NCBI RefSeq assembly: GCF_947499705.1 | Contig: NZ_CANMPJ010000001.1 | Span: forward strand, 2,391,501 to 2,455,500 | Origin: an uncultured Erythrobacter sp. | GTDB lineage: Bacteria; Pseudomonadota; Alphaproteobacteria; Sphingomonadales; Sphingomonadaceae | Length of the DNA: 64,000 bases | Reading direction: 5' to 3' | Part shown: positions 26,066 to 34,817 of the stretch, piece after piece | How positions within the stretch are numbered: position 1 is the stretch's first letter | Layout: every line of letters begins with the position of its first letter | The notes under the pieces: generated by a model | What the model saw: only the letters and a program-made list of their open reading frames with translations | The model's database searches: none | What the model was told of the DNA's origin: nothing | Position numbers and translations under genes: made by a program

Positions 26066-26521
26066 CTACCCGAACACTTCCGCGATCTGGTTGTAGTCGG
26101 CCTCGACTTCCCCTTGCCGCGCATAGCGCCACCAGAAATGGCCGGTCGCGCCGCCGGTAAGGGCACCGAACGCAGCGAAGAAAACTGTCGCGCCCCAAAT
26201 CTCGCCAAACAGAAGCGCCGAAATGCCCATCGCGACCAATCCGCCTCCAATCAATCCGCCAGACAGATAAGCGCGGCGGCTCTCCTCCCCGCGTTTCTTG
26301 AGCCAGAACGTCACCGGCAAACCAACCAGCACAAGTCCCATACCGGCGGCGGCAAATCCGATCAGGAACGGCATGAACATGAAAAACAGCCCGCCGCCGA
26401 TACCGTCGCTGAGCAACGAGACACCGACAGCCATTGTAATGAGCGTGGGGAGGCTGGTGCCGATGAGCGACCCCATCCCCGCAGCCTTCACGCCGGCCAA
26501 TAGAGTCTGCGCCCCGTCCAT
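26066..26521 (-). CDS. hypothetical membrane protein
   Basis: This 151-residue protein has about four hydrophobic segments: LITMAVGVSLLSDGI, FFMFMPFLIGFAAAGMGLVLVGLPVTFWL, YLSGGLIGGGLVAMGISALLFG and ATVFFAAFGALTGGATGHFWW. The middle has a basic loop (KKRGEESRRA). I do not recognise a family. It lies on the reverse strand between the DUF547 trio and the divergent DASS transporter. Confidence 0.7.
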   Translation of the reverse strand: MDGAQTLLAGVKAAGMGSLIGTSLPTLITMAVGVSLLSDGIGGGLFFMFMPFLIGFAAAGMGLVLVGLPVTFWLKKRGEESRRAYLSGGLIGGGLVAMGISALLFGEIWGATVFFAAFGALTGGATGHFWWRYARQGEVEADYNQIAEVFG

Positions 26522-26592
26522 GCGCTCACACTAGACAGCACGCCTGCGCCCCGCAACAATGCGGGCTGCACAGCAAGGGGCGCGATTTCGAC

Positions 26593-28008
26593 ATGACAGC
26601 ACGGCGGATCGGACTGGTCCTCGGCCCCCTCGTTTTTGCGCTCACCGCGTTCACTGCGCCGCCTGCCGGAATGGGCAGTGAGGCATGGCTGGTGGCTGGC
26701 CTTGTGGTGTGGATGGCGGCGTGGTGGATGACCGAAGCGCTCCCGCTGACCGCAACAGCGCTACTCCCTTTCATTGTCCTCCCGCTCGGCGGGATCATGA
26801 CCGCGCCCGAGACGGCCAGCGCATATTACGCGCCGATCCTGTTTCTGCTGCTGGGCGGCGCGTTCATAGCGCTCGCGATAGAACGAACCGGTCTGCACAG
26901 ACGATTGAGCCTCGCGATCCTGAAAACCATCGGGACCAGCGGCGGTCAGACCCGATTGCTGTTCGCCTTCATGATATCCGCCGCGCTGCTTTCGATGGTG
27001 ATTTCTAACACCTCAACCACGCTGATCATGATGCCAATGGCGCTGGCGGTTATTGCTGGGGGAGGACTCAGCGAGGGCCAACAAGAAGGTCTCGCAGGGG
27101 CGTTGCCGATGGGTATCGCATTCGCCGCGACGATCGGCGGGCTTGGCACCATAGTTGGCTCGCCAACCAATGGGATCGCTGTTCAACTGCTCGACAATAT
27201 GATCGGGCTGGAGATCAGCTTCGCCCAGTGGATGGCTTTCGGCTTTCCAATTGTGCTTTTGGGAGTGCCGCTCGCGACCTGGATTGTCTCGCGTGTGCAG
27301 CGGATTGCGGCCCATCCGTTCGACATCCACGCAGCGCGCGCGGCGATTGACGATCATGCGCCGTGGTCCAGCGCAGAGAAACGCCTTGTGCCGATCATCG
27401 CCATCACTTTCCTGCTGTGGATGTCGCGCCAATGGGTTGCCCCTTTCATGCCAGAGCGAAGCTGGACCGACGGCACCATCGCCGTGCTGGCCAGCCTTGC
27501 GCTGTTCCTGCTTCCCGACGGCACCGGCCGCCCACTGCTGATCTGGAAGGAAGCCGACCGCGCACCGTGGGGTGTGATCATGATGTTCGGCGGCGGCCTG
27601 GCGCTGGCTGCGGGAATGCAAGAGAGCGGGCTGGCCGAATGGCTTGGCAATGCGCTGCTGCCGCTTGAAACGGTGCCCTTGGTGCTGATGGTGCTCGCCA
27701 TCGTGGCGATGGTCGTGCTGGTCACGGAGTTCGCCAGCAATGTTGCGACCGCCAGCGCGATCATCCCGGTGGTCGCAAGCCTTGCCGCCGCCTTGGGCAT
27801 GGGTGAGCAGGCAATCCTCATTGCGATGCCAGCCGCATTGGCCGCGAGTTGGGGCTTCATCCTACCTGCGGGAACAGGACCGAACGCCATCGCGTGGAGC
27901 ACCGGGCGATTGCGGATCGAGCGCTTGGTCAGTGCCGGAATAGTGCTCGATCTGGTCGGGATCGCAATGATCGTCGGGATTGTGTGGGGCGTCGCGGCAA
28001 TCACCTGA
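26593..28008 (+). CDS. DASS-family (SLC13) anion:sodium symporter
   Basis: This 471-residue inner-membrane protein has about 11-12 hydrophobic segments. The two family signature hairpins are present: MVISNTSTTLIMMPMALAVI with the SNT motif plus GSPTNGIAVQLL in the first half, and EFASNVATASAIIPVVASL plus LPAGTGPNAIAWSTGR in the second. DASS carriers import dicarboxylates, citrate or sulfate with sodium ions. The substrate cannot be told from sequence alone. It stands alone, convergent with the nuclease gene. Confidence 0.88.
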   Translation: MTARRIGLVLGPLVFALTAFTAPPAGMGSEAWLVAGLVVWMAAWWMTEALPLTATALLPFIVLPLGGIMTAPETASAYYAPILFLLLGGAFIALAIERTGLHRRLSLAILKTIGTSGGQTRLLFAFMISAALLSMVISNTSTTLIMMPMALAVIAGGGLSEGQQEGLAGALPMGIAFAATIGGLGTIVGSPTNGIAVQLLDNMIGLEISFAQWMAFGFPIVLLGVPLATWIVSRVQRIAAHPFDIHAARAAIDDHAPWSSAEKRLVPIIAITFLLWMSRQWVAPFMPERSWTDGTIAVLASLALFLLPDGTGRPLLIWKEADRAPWGVIMMFGGGLALAAGMQESGLAEWLGNALLPLETVPLVLMVLAIVAMVVLVTEFASNVATASAIIPVVASLAAALGMGEQAILIAMPAALAASWGFILPAGTGPNAIAWSTGRLRIERLVSAGIVLDLVGIAMIVGIVWGVAAIT

Positions 28009-28025
28009 ACCACCGCGACACGTCG

Positions 28026-28775
28026 TCAGTGATCCCACATGGGAACCGGGTGTTTCTTCATCTCATGCATATCGCCGCCGCTCGCGCGGTCCCAGAAGCG
28101 GCCGCCGACAATCTGCTCAGCATCATAGGTGTTGATCAGATACTCACCTAGCGGCTCGGTCAGCTTCTTGTTCTCCATGTAGAACGTCCACAGCTTCAAG
28201 CCGCCATTGCGGTGCTCTGCGAGCACCGATTTGATGAAGGCGTGCGGCACCGGGATGTTGATGCCGTATTCGTCCTTCTCATCACCGATCATCTCGATCG
28301 GCTTGGTAAAGTCGAAAACGGGGCAATTGAGCACGTAGGTTTCGAGCACCTTGTCGCCCTCATTCAGAGTGCGCACCGCCTCTTCGAGCTTGCGCCATAT
28401 CTGCCGATTGAAATCACCCGTTTGCGGCGACATGTTCGACATCAGGAACGTCTCGCTGTTCTCGATATGCCTCAGGTCGGAGTTGGCGCTGGAAACCAGA
28501 TGCCCCCGGTCATAGCCGCTGCCGCGGTAGGCGCTGAGTGAACTGCGAAACCGGTGCGGAATGCGCACATCGGCCCGGAAATTGTTCATGCGCTTGGCTT
28601 TGGTAAAGGCGGTTGCCGCAAACTCCTTGCCCCCGCGATTCACGATTTCCAAAGTCCACTTGGCCTGCCGGAAATACCACGAATACCCGATGGTAAAGTA
28701 TCGCCCTGTCAAAATCTGATCGCAGACCGGCGCGCCGTAACGCAGCTCGCGTTGCATTTGAAATGGATCGTCCAT
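28026..28775 (-). CDS. DNA/RNA non-specific endonuclease (NUC1 family)
   Basis: The 249-residue product holds the beta-beta-alpha-metal nuclease core. The DRGH motif is in GSGYDRGHLVSSANSDLR, and FLMSNMSPQTGDFNRQIWRKLEEAV supplies the Asn metal ligand and the conserved helix. ETYVLNCPVFDF and VPHAFIKSVL follow as in the family. No signal peptide is obvious, which is unusual, as many members are secreted; an upstream start may be missed or the enzyme acts inside the cell. Confidence 0.87.
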   Translation of the reverse strand: MDDPFQMQRELRYGAPVCDQILTGRYFTIGYSWYFRQAKWTLEIVNRGGKEFAATAFTKAKRMNNFRADVRIPHRFRSSLSAYRGSGYDRGHLVSSANSDLRHIENSETFLMSNMSPQTGDFNRQIWRKLEEAVRTLNEGDKVLETYVLNCPVFDFTKPIEMIGDEKDEYGINIPVPHAFIKSVLAEHRNGGLKLWTFYMENKKLTEPLGEYLINTYDAEQIVGGRFWDRASGGDMHEMKKHPVPMWDH

Positions 28776-28990
28776 TCACCCCTCCCCTTCTTCTGTTGCC
28801 AAAGAAATTGGCAAATCAATGCGTGCCACCCGGAGTGATTTTGTTCTCGTTTGCGAGTATAGAAATACAAGAAGCGGCGCCTTTAGATTGTAGAATGACG
28901 CCAATCACGTTCCCGCCCAGTCACCTGCGCAATCCGCCTCACAACCGGTTGCATATGCAACTATCCCGCGATATTCAGCCGCCATTGCAA
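28776..28990. other. divergent intergenic region, upstream part
   Basis: This stretch lies between the nuclease gene and the structured leader. It is rather AT-rich around 28800-28910 and probably contains promoters in both directions. I see no gene in it. Confidence 0.4.
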
Positions 28991-29086
28991 GGCCGCTTGG
29001 GGAGAGGCGCTTCTGCGGAGGTTAGAAGCGGGTGCCCCTCGGCCCGGATCGGCTCCTGCCTTCCTGGGAGCGCATGCATAGGAAGG
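28991..29086 (+). promoter_or_regulatory. structured 5' leader with Shine-Dalgarno-sequestering pseudoknot (candidate riboswitch)
   Basis: Three helices can be drawn. GGCCG (28991-28995) and GGGG (28999-29002) pair with CCCC (29035-29038) and CGGCC (29040-29044). Inside this, CGCTTCT (29008-29014) pairs with AGAAGCG (29024-29030). Then GCTCC (29052-29056) pairs with GGAGC (29067-29071), and its loop holds CCTTCCT (29059-29065), an exact complement of the Shine-Dalgarno AGGAAGG at 29080-29086. This would be an H-type pseudoknot that hides the ribosome site. The gene downstream acts on sulfur amino acids, so a methionine- or SAM-related ligand is a fair guess. I could not match a known riboswitch consensus by eye. 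Confidence 0.5.
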
Positions 29087-29096
29087 TATCCGCATC

Positions 29097-30413
29097 ATGA
29101 CGGACGCTATCGACGCGACTGACACCCCGACCCCTCGCCGCAAGCCCAAGCCGAAGAAGCTCAAAATTGGCGGGCGCGAATTGCGGCCATCGACTCTGAT
29201 GATGGGGCACGGTTTCGACCCGACCCTCTCGGAAGGTTCGCTGAAGGCTCCGATCTTCCTCACATCAACCTTCGCATTCGAAAGTGCGGCAGCGGGCAAG
29301 CGCCACTTTGAAGGCATCACGGGCAAGCGCCCCGGCGGCGCGGAAGGTCTGGTCTATTCGCGCTTCAACGGCCCGAACCAGGAAATCCTCGAAGACAGGT
29401 TGGCGGTCTGGGACGGCGCGGAGGACGCACTCACCTTCTCCAGCGGCATGACCGCGATCTGCATCCTGATGATGGCCTATGTCAGCCACGGCGATGTGAT
29501 CGTGCATTCCGGCCCCCTCTACGCCGCATCCGAAGGATTCGTTGCCAAGGTGCTGAGCAAGTTCGGCGTCACCTATGTCGATTTCCCCGCCGGAGCGAGC
29601 CGCGAAGAGATCGACGACGTGCTGAAGCGCGCCAAGAAACAAGCGGGCGAAAATGGCGGCAAGGTCGCGATGATCTATCTCGAAAGCCCCGCAAACCCGA
29701 CCAACGCGCTAGTCGATATCGAAGCAGTCAAGGAAGCGCGCGATGCGAACCTGAAATGGGATTGCCCGATCGCAATCGACAACACCTTCCTCGGCCCGCT
29801 GTGGCAGCGTCCGCTCGATCACGGCGCGGATATCGTCGCCTACTCGCTGACCAAATATGTCGGCGGGCATTCCGATCTTGTTGCCGGCTCGATCGCTGGC
29901 GCGAAAAAGTGGATGGACCCGGTGCGCGCGCTACGCAACACGATGGGCGGGATTGTCGATCCCAACACCGCCTGGATGCTACTGCGTTCGCTGGAGACGG
30001 TTGAGTTGCGGATGCAGCGTGCGGGCGAGAACGCGGCCAAGGTTTGCGATTTCCTTGCCGCGCATCCCAAGGTCGAAGGTCTGGGCTATCTTGGCCACAT
30101 CACCGATCCGCGCCAACAGGACATCTATGATCGCCACTGCAAAGGCGCAGGTTCGACCTTCAGCGTATTCATCAAGGGCGGCGAAGAGGAAAGCTTCCGC
30201 TTCCTCGACAACCTCACCATCGCCAAGCTCGCGGTCAGCCTCGGCGGAACCGAAACGCTCGCCAGCCATCCGGCGGCAATGACGCATCTTTCGGTCCCGC
30301 CAGAGCGCAAGGCGGCGCTTGGCATTACCGACAATCTCGTGCGGATCAGCATCGGGATCGAGGATGCTGACGATCTGATCGCGGACTTCGAACAGGCGCT
30401 GGAACACGTTTAA
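29097..30413 (+). CDS. PLP-dependent Cys/Met metabolism enzyme (cystathionine gamma-synthase / methionine gamma-lyase family)
   Basis: This 438-residue protein is a member of the Cys/Met metabolism PLP family. Typical blocks are IFLTSTFAFES, YSRFNGPNQEILEDRLAVWDGAEDALTFSSGMTAI, AMIYLESPANPTNALVDI, CPIAIDNTFLGPLWQRPLDHGAD and the PLP-lysine segment AYSLTKYVGGHSDLVAGS. It has a Lys/Arg/Pro-rich N-terminal extension (PTPRRKPKPKKLKIGG) that may be disordered. Reaction type (gamma-synthase, sulfhydrylase or gamma-lyase) cannot be set from these motifs. AGGAAGG lies 10 bases before the ATG and is part of the structured leader. Confidence 0.88.
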   Translation: MTDAIDATDTPTPRRKPKPKKLKIGGRELRPSTLMMGHGFDPTLSEGSLKAPIFLTSTFAFESAAAGKRHFEGITGKRPGGAEGLVYSRFNGPNQEILEDRLAVWDGAEDALTFSSGMTAICILMMAYVSHGDVIVHSGPLYAASEGFVAKVLSKFGVTYVDFPAGASREEIDDVLKRAKKQAGENGGKVAMIYLESPANPTNALVDIEAVKEARDANLKWDCPIAIDNTFLGPLWQRPLDHGADIVAYSLTKYVGGHSDLVAGSIAGAKKWMDPVRALRNTMGGIVDPNTAWMLLRSLETVELRMQRAGENAAKVCDFLAAHPKVEGLGYLGHITDPRQQDIYDRHCKGAGSTFSVFIKGGEEESFRFLDNLTIAKLAVSLGGTETLASHPAAMTHLSVPPERKAALGITDNLVRISIGIEDADDLIADFEQALEHV

Positions 30414-30522
30414 GCACAGTCAAAGTTGACGCGTTCAGCCAAGTAACTTGGCGCGTTCCTTCAAAGCGCTTCGGCGCGGTTGTGTTAGAAACAACCATCG
30501 CCGAACGCCGGAGGAGCGCGTC

Positions 30523-31029
30523 ATGAATCTGGAAATCATCCTGCTGATCATCGGGGTCCTGTTGCTCGTGGGATCGATCGCGTCCTATTGGAAGGATACC
30601 TCGAAAGCCGTTTTTCCGGCCCTGCTGGCGGTTGGCGGCATCTTCCTGTGCGGGGCGCAAACAGTGCGCGCCAACATCCCCGGGATTGGCGAGATTGAGC
30701 TGCTGAAGGACACTGCCGACAAGACGTCGGATGCGGCCGTCGCGCTGGCCGAGGCATCGGCAGCTAACAAGCAGGCGATCGACGCGATCAATGCGGAGCT
30801 CGAAGTGTCGCGCGAGACGTTCGACACGTTCCGCGATCAGGTGAACCGCCGCTTCCGCAGCCTCAACCAGCGTCCCGTCTCGCTCACTCAGCCGCAGATA
30901 CAGCGGATCGAACAATCACAAACGCTTGCTCGCCAGAGAATTGAAGCCGCACAATCGGCAAACTCCGATGTTCGCGAGAAAATCGACTTGCTGCGAGAAC
31001 TACCTAAGCTAGATGGTGTGGGACAATAG
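30523..31029 (+). CDS. hypothetical membrane-anchored coiled-coil protein
   Basis: The start at 30523 follows GAGGAG and gives 168 residues. Two hydrophobic segments lie at the N-terminus (LEIILLIIGVLLLVGSIASYW and AVFPALLAVGGIFLCGAQTV). The remainder is helical and charged (KDTADKTSDAAVALAEASAANKQAIDAINAELEVSRETFDTF and onward), likely a coiled coil. No family is recognised. It precedes another unknown exported protein on the same strand by 36 bases. Confidence 0.7.
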   Translation: MNLEIILLIIGVLLLVGSIASYWKDTSKAVFPALLAVGGIFLCGAQTVRANIPGIGEIELLKDTADKTSDAAVALAEASAANKQAIDAINAELEVSRETFDTFRDQVNRRFRSLNQRPVSLTQPQIQRIEQSQTLARQRIEAAQSANSDVREKIDLLRELPKLDGVGQ

Positions 31030-31065
31030 TCCGCTCGGTGCCTGCCGGGCATAGGAGCATATCTG

Positions 31066-32166
31066 TTGGCAAGAATTGGCTGGTTGAACGCGATAAAAGG
31101 GGCAGCGCTGCTCGCATGCCTTTCCCTTGCCGTTCCAGCAGCCGCTCAGTTCGAGATTACCTATCCCGACGAGCCACCTGAAGAAGGTCAGACCCTGCTT
31201 GAATGGGCGCGGCCGCCAATCCTCGATCACACCATTCCCGAGCCTGAGCGCAGCGACGTATCGACCTGCGGCGCGCGCCATGATTTTGACCTTGATCGGG
31301 TCGCGGTGACATGTTGGCCTGTCTTGCGAGCGACACAGCTCTGGACATTGGCCAGCTTTGCCCAAGGCGAACCATCCGGCGACACCCGAGCCAATCAACG
31401 CCAAGCCATCGGCTATGCGGATCAGACTCTCGACTTCATCGGAGAGCCACGCTGGCCGCTGCAAGAGCATCTCCGCTCGAAGGCGCTCGAAACCAAACTC
31501 TCCGCGCTGGTGAAGCTGGAAGACTGGAATGCGGCGCTGGAGACCGCCCGCGCGCTGATCGCGAATATCGACGGCGACTTAATGCTGCATGATGACTTCA
31601 GAAAGGGCTTTGCGCACCGCCGCTATGGCGACATCCTGCTGCAATTGGGGCGGTCGGAAGAAGCACGTGCCGATCTGGAGATTGCGCGGCAATTGCTGGA
31701 TGGTTCCGACGCGGACAAGGCTGGCTGGCCAATCAGCACTTACAGTGAGAACGTCATCGCCGATGCGACCCGCAAGGGCGATCTCACCTATGCCGAGCAG
31801 GCGGTGGATCGGTATCTCGCCAAAATCCGCACTTTCGGCAAAGGCTGGCAGTTCGGCATCGACGATCACCGCGATCTCAAACTCTATTTGCTGGCAGCTC
31901 GCGGCGATGCGCAATCGGCGCTGACTTTGCTGGATGAGCGCTTTGCCGACGAAGAATCTAACAATCGCTGCAAAGACGGCCAATTCAAATTCCCGATGGT
32001 GCTCGCTCCGCTGCGGGATACCCCGGGCATCGTCGAACGGCTCCGCGCGGGCGGCTGCAGGGTCGTCGATATTGCTGGCCTGGAGACCGCTGCGAAATGG
32101 GGCATCCGAGACCGCTCTGGTGAGATTCTGCTGCCCTACCCTGAGGCTGGCTGGTCGGACTTCTGA
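31066..32166 (+). CDS. hypothetical exported protein, TPR-like
   Basis: The start is TTG, supported by AGGAG 8 bases upstream and by a good signal peptide right after it (WLNAIKGAALLACLSLAVPAAAQ). The product has 366 residues. Helical segments with paired-helix spacing (LEDWNAALETARALIANIDGDL, RYGDILLQLGRSEEARADLEIARQLL, GDLTYAEQAVDRYLAKIRTF) suggest TPR-like repeats. Four or more cysteines (STCGARHD, VTCWPVLR, NNRCKDG, AGGCRVV) may form disulfides in the periplasm. No family is recognised. Confidence 0.7.
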   Translation: MARIGWLNAIKGAALLACLSLAVPAAAQFEITYPDEPPEEGQTLLEWARPPILDHTIPEPERSDVSTCGARHDFDLDRVAVTCWPVLRATQLWTLASFAQGEPSGDTRANQRQAIGYADQTLDFIGEPRWPLQEHLRSKALETKLSALVKLEDWNAALETARALIANIDGDLMLHDDFRKGFAHRRYGDILLQLGRSEEARADLEIARQLLDGSDADKAGWPISTYSENVIADATRKGDLTYAEQAVDRYLAKIRTFGKGWQFGIDDHRDLKLYLLAARGDAQSALTLLDERFADEESNNRCKDGQFKFPMVLAPLRDTPGIVERLRAGGCRVVDIAGLETAAKWGIRDRSGEILLPYPEAGWSDF

Positions 32167-32235
32167 CCCAAACGGGGATGCCACTGGAACAAGTCTGATT
32201 ATCAGACTACCCTCCTCCCAAACGGGAGAAGCAGC

Positions 32236-33066
32236 ATGACCGACAACCGCAAACCAGTCTTTCTCGTAATCGGTGCGGGCGCCGGAATCGGCGGCCACGC
32301 GGCTGCTCGCTTTGCGGCGGGTGGCTATCACGCGGTGCTCGCGCGGCGCTCTGATGAAGCAGGCCTTGCGAGGCTGGTCGGCGAAATCGAGGATGCTGGT
32401 GGGTCGGCAAGCGGCAAGCTGCTCAACGCGAGCGAAGATGGCGCGATTGAAGAACTGGTCGAGCGGGTCGAGCGCGACATCGGCCCGATCGACACCGCGC
32501 TCTACAATCTTGGAGCGCAGATCGGGAACCGCAAGCTGCACGACACGCCGCACCGGACTTTCGAGCTTGGCTGGCGACTAGGCTGCTACGGCGTGTTCCG
32601 CCTCGCCCACGCCGCATTCCCGGAAATGGTCGAACGCGGGCGCGGCAACCTGCTGGTGACCTCCGCCACATCGGCAGTCCGCGGCAATGCCGGACAGCAC
32701 AGCCACGCCGCAGCGATGGGCGGACGGCGGATGCTCTGCCAGACGCTCAACGCAGAGTTTGGCCCGCAAGGCATCCATGTCGCGCATATCGTGGTTGACG
32801 GCTCAGTCGATGCGCCGGACACGCTCGGAAAGCTGCTCGGAGACAAGTGGGAGAGCTACAAGGCGTCAAAGGGCGAGGAAGGCGTGATCGATCCCAGCGC
32901 GCTGGCGGAGACCTATTGGCACCTCGCGCAGCAGCCAAAGAATTGCTGGAGTCATGAGGTTGATGCGCGGCCATGGAAAGATGTCGCGTGGTGGAACGAC
33001 AATCCCAATCCGACGATCAATTCGACGGCAGATAGGCCCGGGTTCGCTGGGCCGAAGGGCGAGTAG
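32236..33066 (+). CDS. SDR-family protein with incomplete catalytic motif
   Basis: This 276-residue Rossmann protein has the cofactor glycine motif (LVIGAGAGIGGHAAARFAAGGY) and an RR pair after strand 2 (VLARRSDE), which points to NADP(H). The catalytic Ser is plausible (LVTSATSAVRG), but the usual Tyr-x-x-x-Lys is missing: the aligned region reads GQHSHAAAMGGRRMLCQTL. Such atypical SDRs form a recognised group whose reaction is unclear. It may bind nucleotide without classical dehydrogenase activity. The C-terminal tail has NPNPTINSTADRPGF. Confidence 0.82.
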   Translation: MTDNRKPVFLVIGAGAGIGGHAAARFAAGGYHAVLARRSDEAGLARLVGEIEDAGGSASGKLLNASEDGAIEELVERVERDIGPIDTALYNLGAQIGNRKLHDTPHRTFELGWRLGCYGVFRLAHAAFPEMVERGRGNLLVTSATSAVRGNAGQHSHAAAMGGRRMLCQTLNAEFGPQGIHVAHIVVDGSVDAPDTLGKLLGDKWESYKASKGEEGVIDPSALAETYWHLAQQPKNCWSHEVDARPWKDVAWWNDNPNPTINSTADRPGFAGPKGE

Positions 33067-33116
33067 TCAGCGGCGTTCGAAACGCGATTGACTGAGCCTA
33101 AATCGACAAGCGCAAA

Positions 33117-34814
33117 CTATTGCACTTTCCGGAATACAACGTTCTCAGCCAGGGCCGCCGACACAATCGCACCCGTGACCGCGCCGTTCTCATCTCGCTC
33201 GAACTCAACCTTTTGCAGACCAGATCCCGGACCGACAAACGTGTCCTGTTCAAAGGCGGCGAGCGTAACGTCGGGAAGGCGAAGATGAGAGGCTACCAGT
33301 GAGTCATCGACAACACTGAGGATGTAGCGCGTTTGCAGTTCCTCACTGAAAAACACGCCGGTAAAGTCCTGCAAATCGAGCGTTTCCGGATCGAGCGGAT
33401 TTACGTTTGTTCTGTCGGCCGTCAGTTCACCGTTCAGCCCGATCACGTATTTGAGATCCTGGGCCTGCTCGCCCGCCTCATTGTCAAACCTGATCGATAT
33501 CTGATTTGCGGAATTCAGGACAAATTGCCCCTTGCCCGACTGCGCCAGTGCCAATGACTGTTCAGTGCCATAGGGGGTGAACAGCAGTTTGCCCTCAGCG
33601 TTTGAGATGTCAAAGATGGCTCCCGGGAACAGTTCATAGAAGCCCGCATAGCTATCCAGTTCAGCTTGTGTGGCTTCGCTCCAGTCAACGGGGACTGGCT
33701 CTTCGAATGCCTCGCTATCCGCAACGTAAATATCGGTCAGCGCAAACCCCAGATTCGCTGGGTCGACATCGCTCCGATTGCTCAGCATGGCCACCACAAG
33801 GTTCTCGCTAGGGACCCTCAGCAGGAACGAGCGAAATCCCGCGATCCGGCCACCATGCGACCAAGTCTCCAGCCCGTTGTGAACCCGCAGTTCCTGACCT
33901 CGTGACAGCGGAGACACTTCGCCACTCTCCGTCATGCCGCGCTGCTCCATCAGGTCAAAGACGCGCTCGCTGCCCACCGTACGGGATTGAAAGTTCGCCG
34001 CCCACTTTGCCAGATCGGCAACGGTTGTGATCACACCTGTAGAGCCCACGATCTCCCGGTTGAGATTGCTCTTGGTCAGCCCCCCTCTGCGCACATTGTA
34101 GGAATAGGCAATATTCGGAACAATCGCGCTGCGATCGGACTGGATCATCGTGTCGTCCATCCCAAGTGGCGCGAAAATTGTTGCTCGCATGTGCTCTTCG
34201 AACGGTTGGCCTGAGACTTTCTCTACGATCTTGGCCAGCACCGCATAGCCCGTATTGCTGTATTCGATCTCTTGCGCTGGCTCGAAGTTGAAACCCTTCT
34301 GCGATGTAATCATCGAATATTGCTGATGCTGTGTGACGATGTCATCTGGCAGCCAGCCTGCCATGGTCAGCAGACTTCCGACCTCTTTCAGCCCGCTCAT
34401 ATGGTCCAGCAGATGAGCAACGGTAAACTTCGTCGGCAAATGATTCAGTTCTGGCAGAACCACGCGCACGTCATCATCCAAGCGCAGCTTGCCCTCGTCC
34501 ACCAGCGTCAGAACCGCAAAGGCCGTAAACTGTTTGGAAATTGAGGCGGCGTGAAACGCTGTATTCTCGGTTATCGCGACGCCCTGCTCAATGTCTGCAG
34601 TGCCATAGCCTTTCTGAAAGACAGTCTGGCCATCTTTCACGATTAGGACCGCTACGCCCGGGCCATCTTCTGCTTCCCATTCCAGCAGTAGTGCATGGAC
34701 GGCAGATTCCTTAGTCGAGGCTTGGACAGCCTCCTGAGCATGGGAAGGTGTAACCGCGGCAATACCCAAGCTTGCAGCGCAGAAGCCGATCAACGCCGAT
34801 GTGATAAACCGCAT
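33117..34814 (-). CDS. exported serine hydrolase, beta-lactamase family (class C / DD-peptidase fold)
   Basis: This 565-residue protein has a signal peptide ending TPSHAQ. The serine hydrolase motifs are S91-I-S-K94 (in FHAASISKQF), Y185-S-N187 (EIEYSNTGY) and HGG (in ETWSHGGRIAGF). That is the SxxK / YxN / HxG triad of class C beta-lactamases, esterases and D-amino-acid peptidases. A C-terminal beta-rich domain of about 180 residues follows, as in many family members of unknown substrate. True beta-lactamase activity is not implied. It lies just downstream of the J-domain gene's stop on the other side of a 3-base gap and may share its transcript. Confidence 0.87.
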   Translation of the reverse strand: MRFITSALIGFCAASLGIAAVTPSHAQEAVQASTKESAVHALLLEWEAEDGPGVAVLIVKDGQTVFQKGYGTADIEQGVAITENTAFHAASISKQFTAFAVLTLVDEGKLRLDDDVRVVLPELNHLPTKFTVAHLLDHMSGLKEVGSLLTMAGWLPDDIVTQHQQYSMITSQKGFNFEPAQEIEYSNTGYAVLAKIVEKVSGQPFEEHMRATIFAPLGMDDTMIQSDRSAIVPNIAYSYNVRRGGLTKSNLNREIVGSTGVITTVADLAKWAANFQSRTVGSERVFDLMEQRGMTESGEVSPLSRGQELRVHNGLETWSHGGRIAGFRSFLLRVPSENLVVAMLSNRSDVDPANLGFALTDIYVADSEAFEEPVPVDWSEATQAELDSYAGFYELFPGAIFDISNAEGKLLFTPYGTEQSLALAQSGKGQFVLNSANQISIRFDNEAGEQAQDLKYVIGLNGELTADRTNVNPLDPETLDLQDFTGVFFSEELQTRYILSVVDDSLVASHLRLPDVTLAAFEQDTFVGPGSGLQKVEFERDENGAVTGAIVSAALAENVVFRKVQ

Positions 34815-34817
34815 CGA

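Noticed and set aside
33117..34814. A true beta-lactamase gene
   Set aside because: The SxxK/YxN/HGG motifs are shared by many esterases and peptidases. The long C-terminal domain and lack of an ampR-type neighbour do not support resistance.
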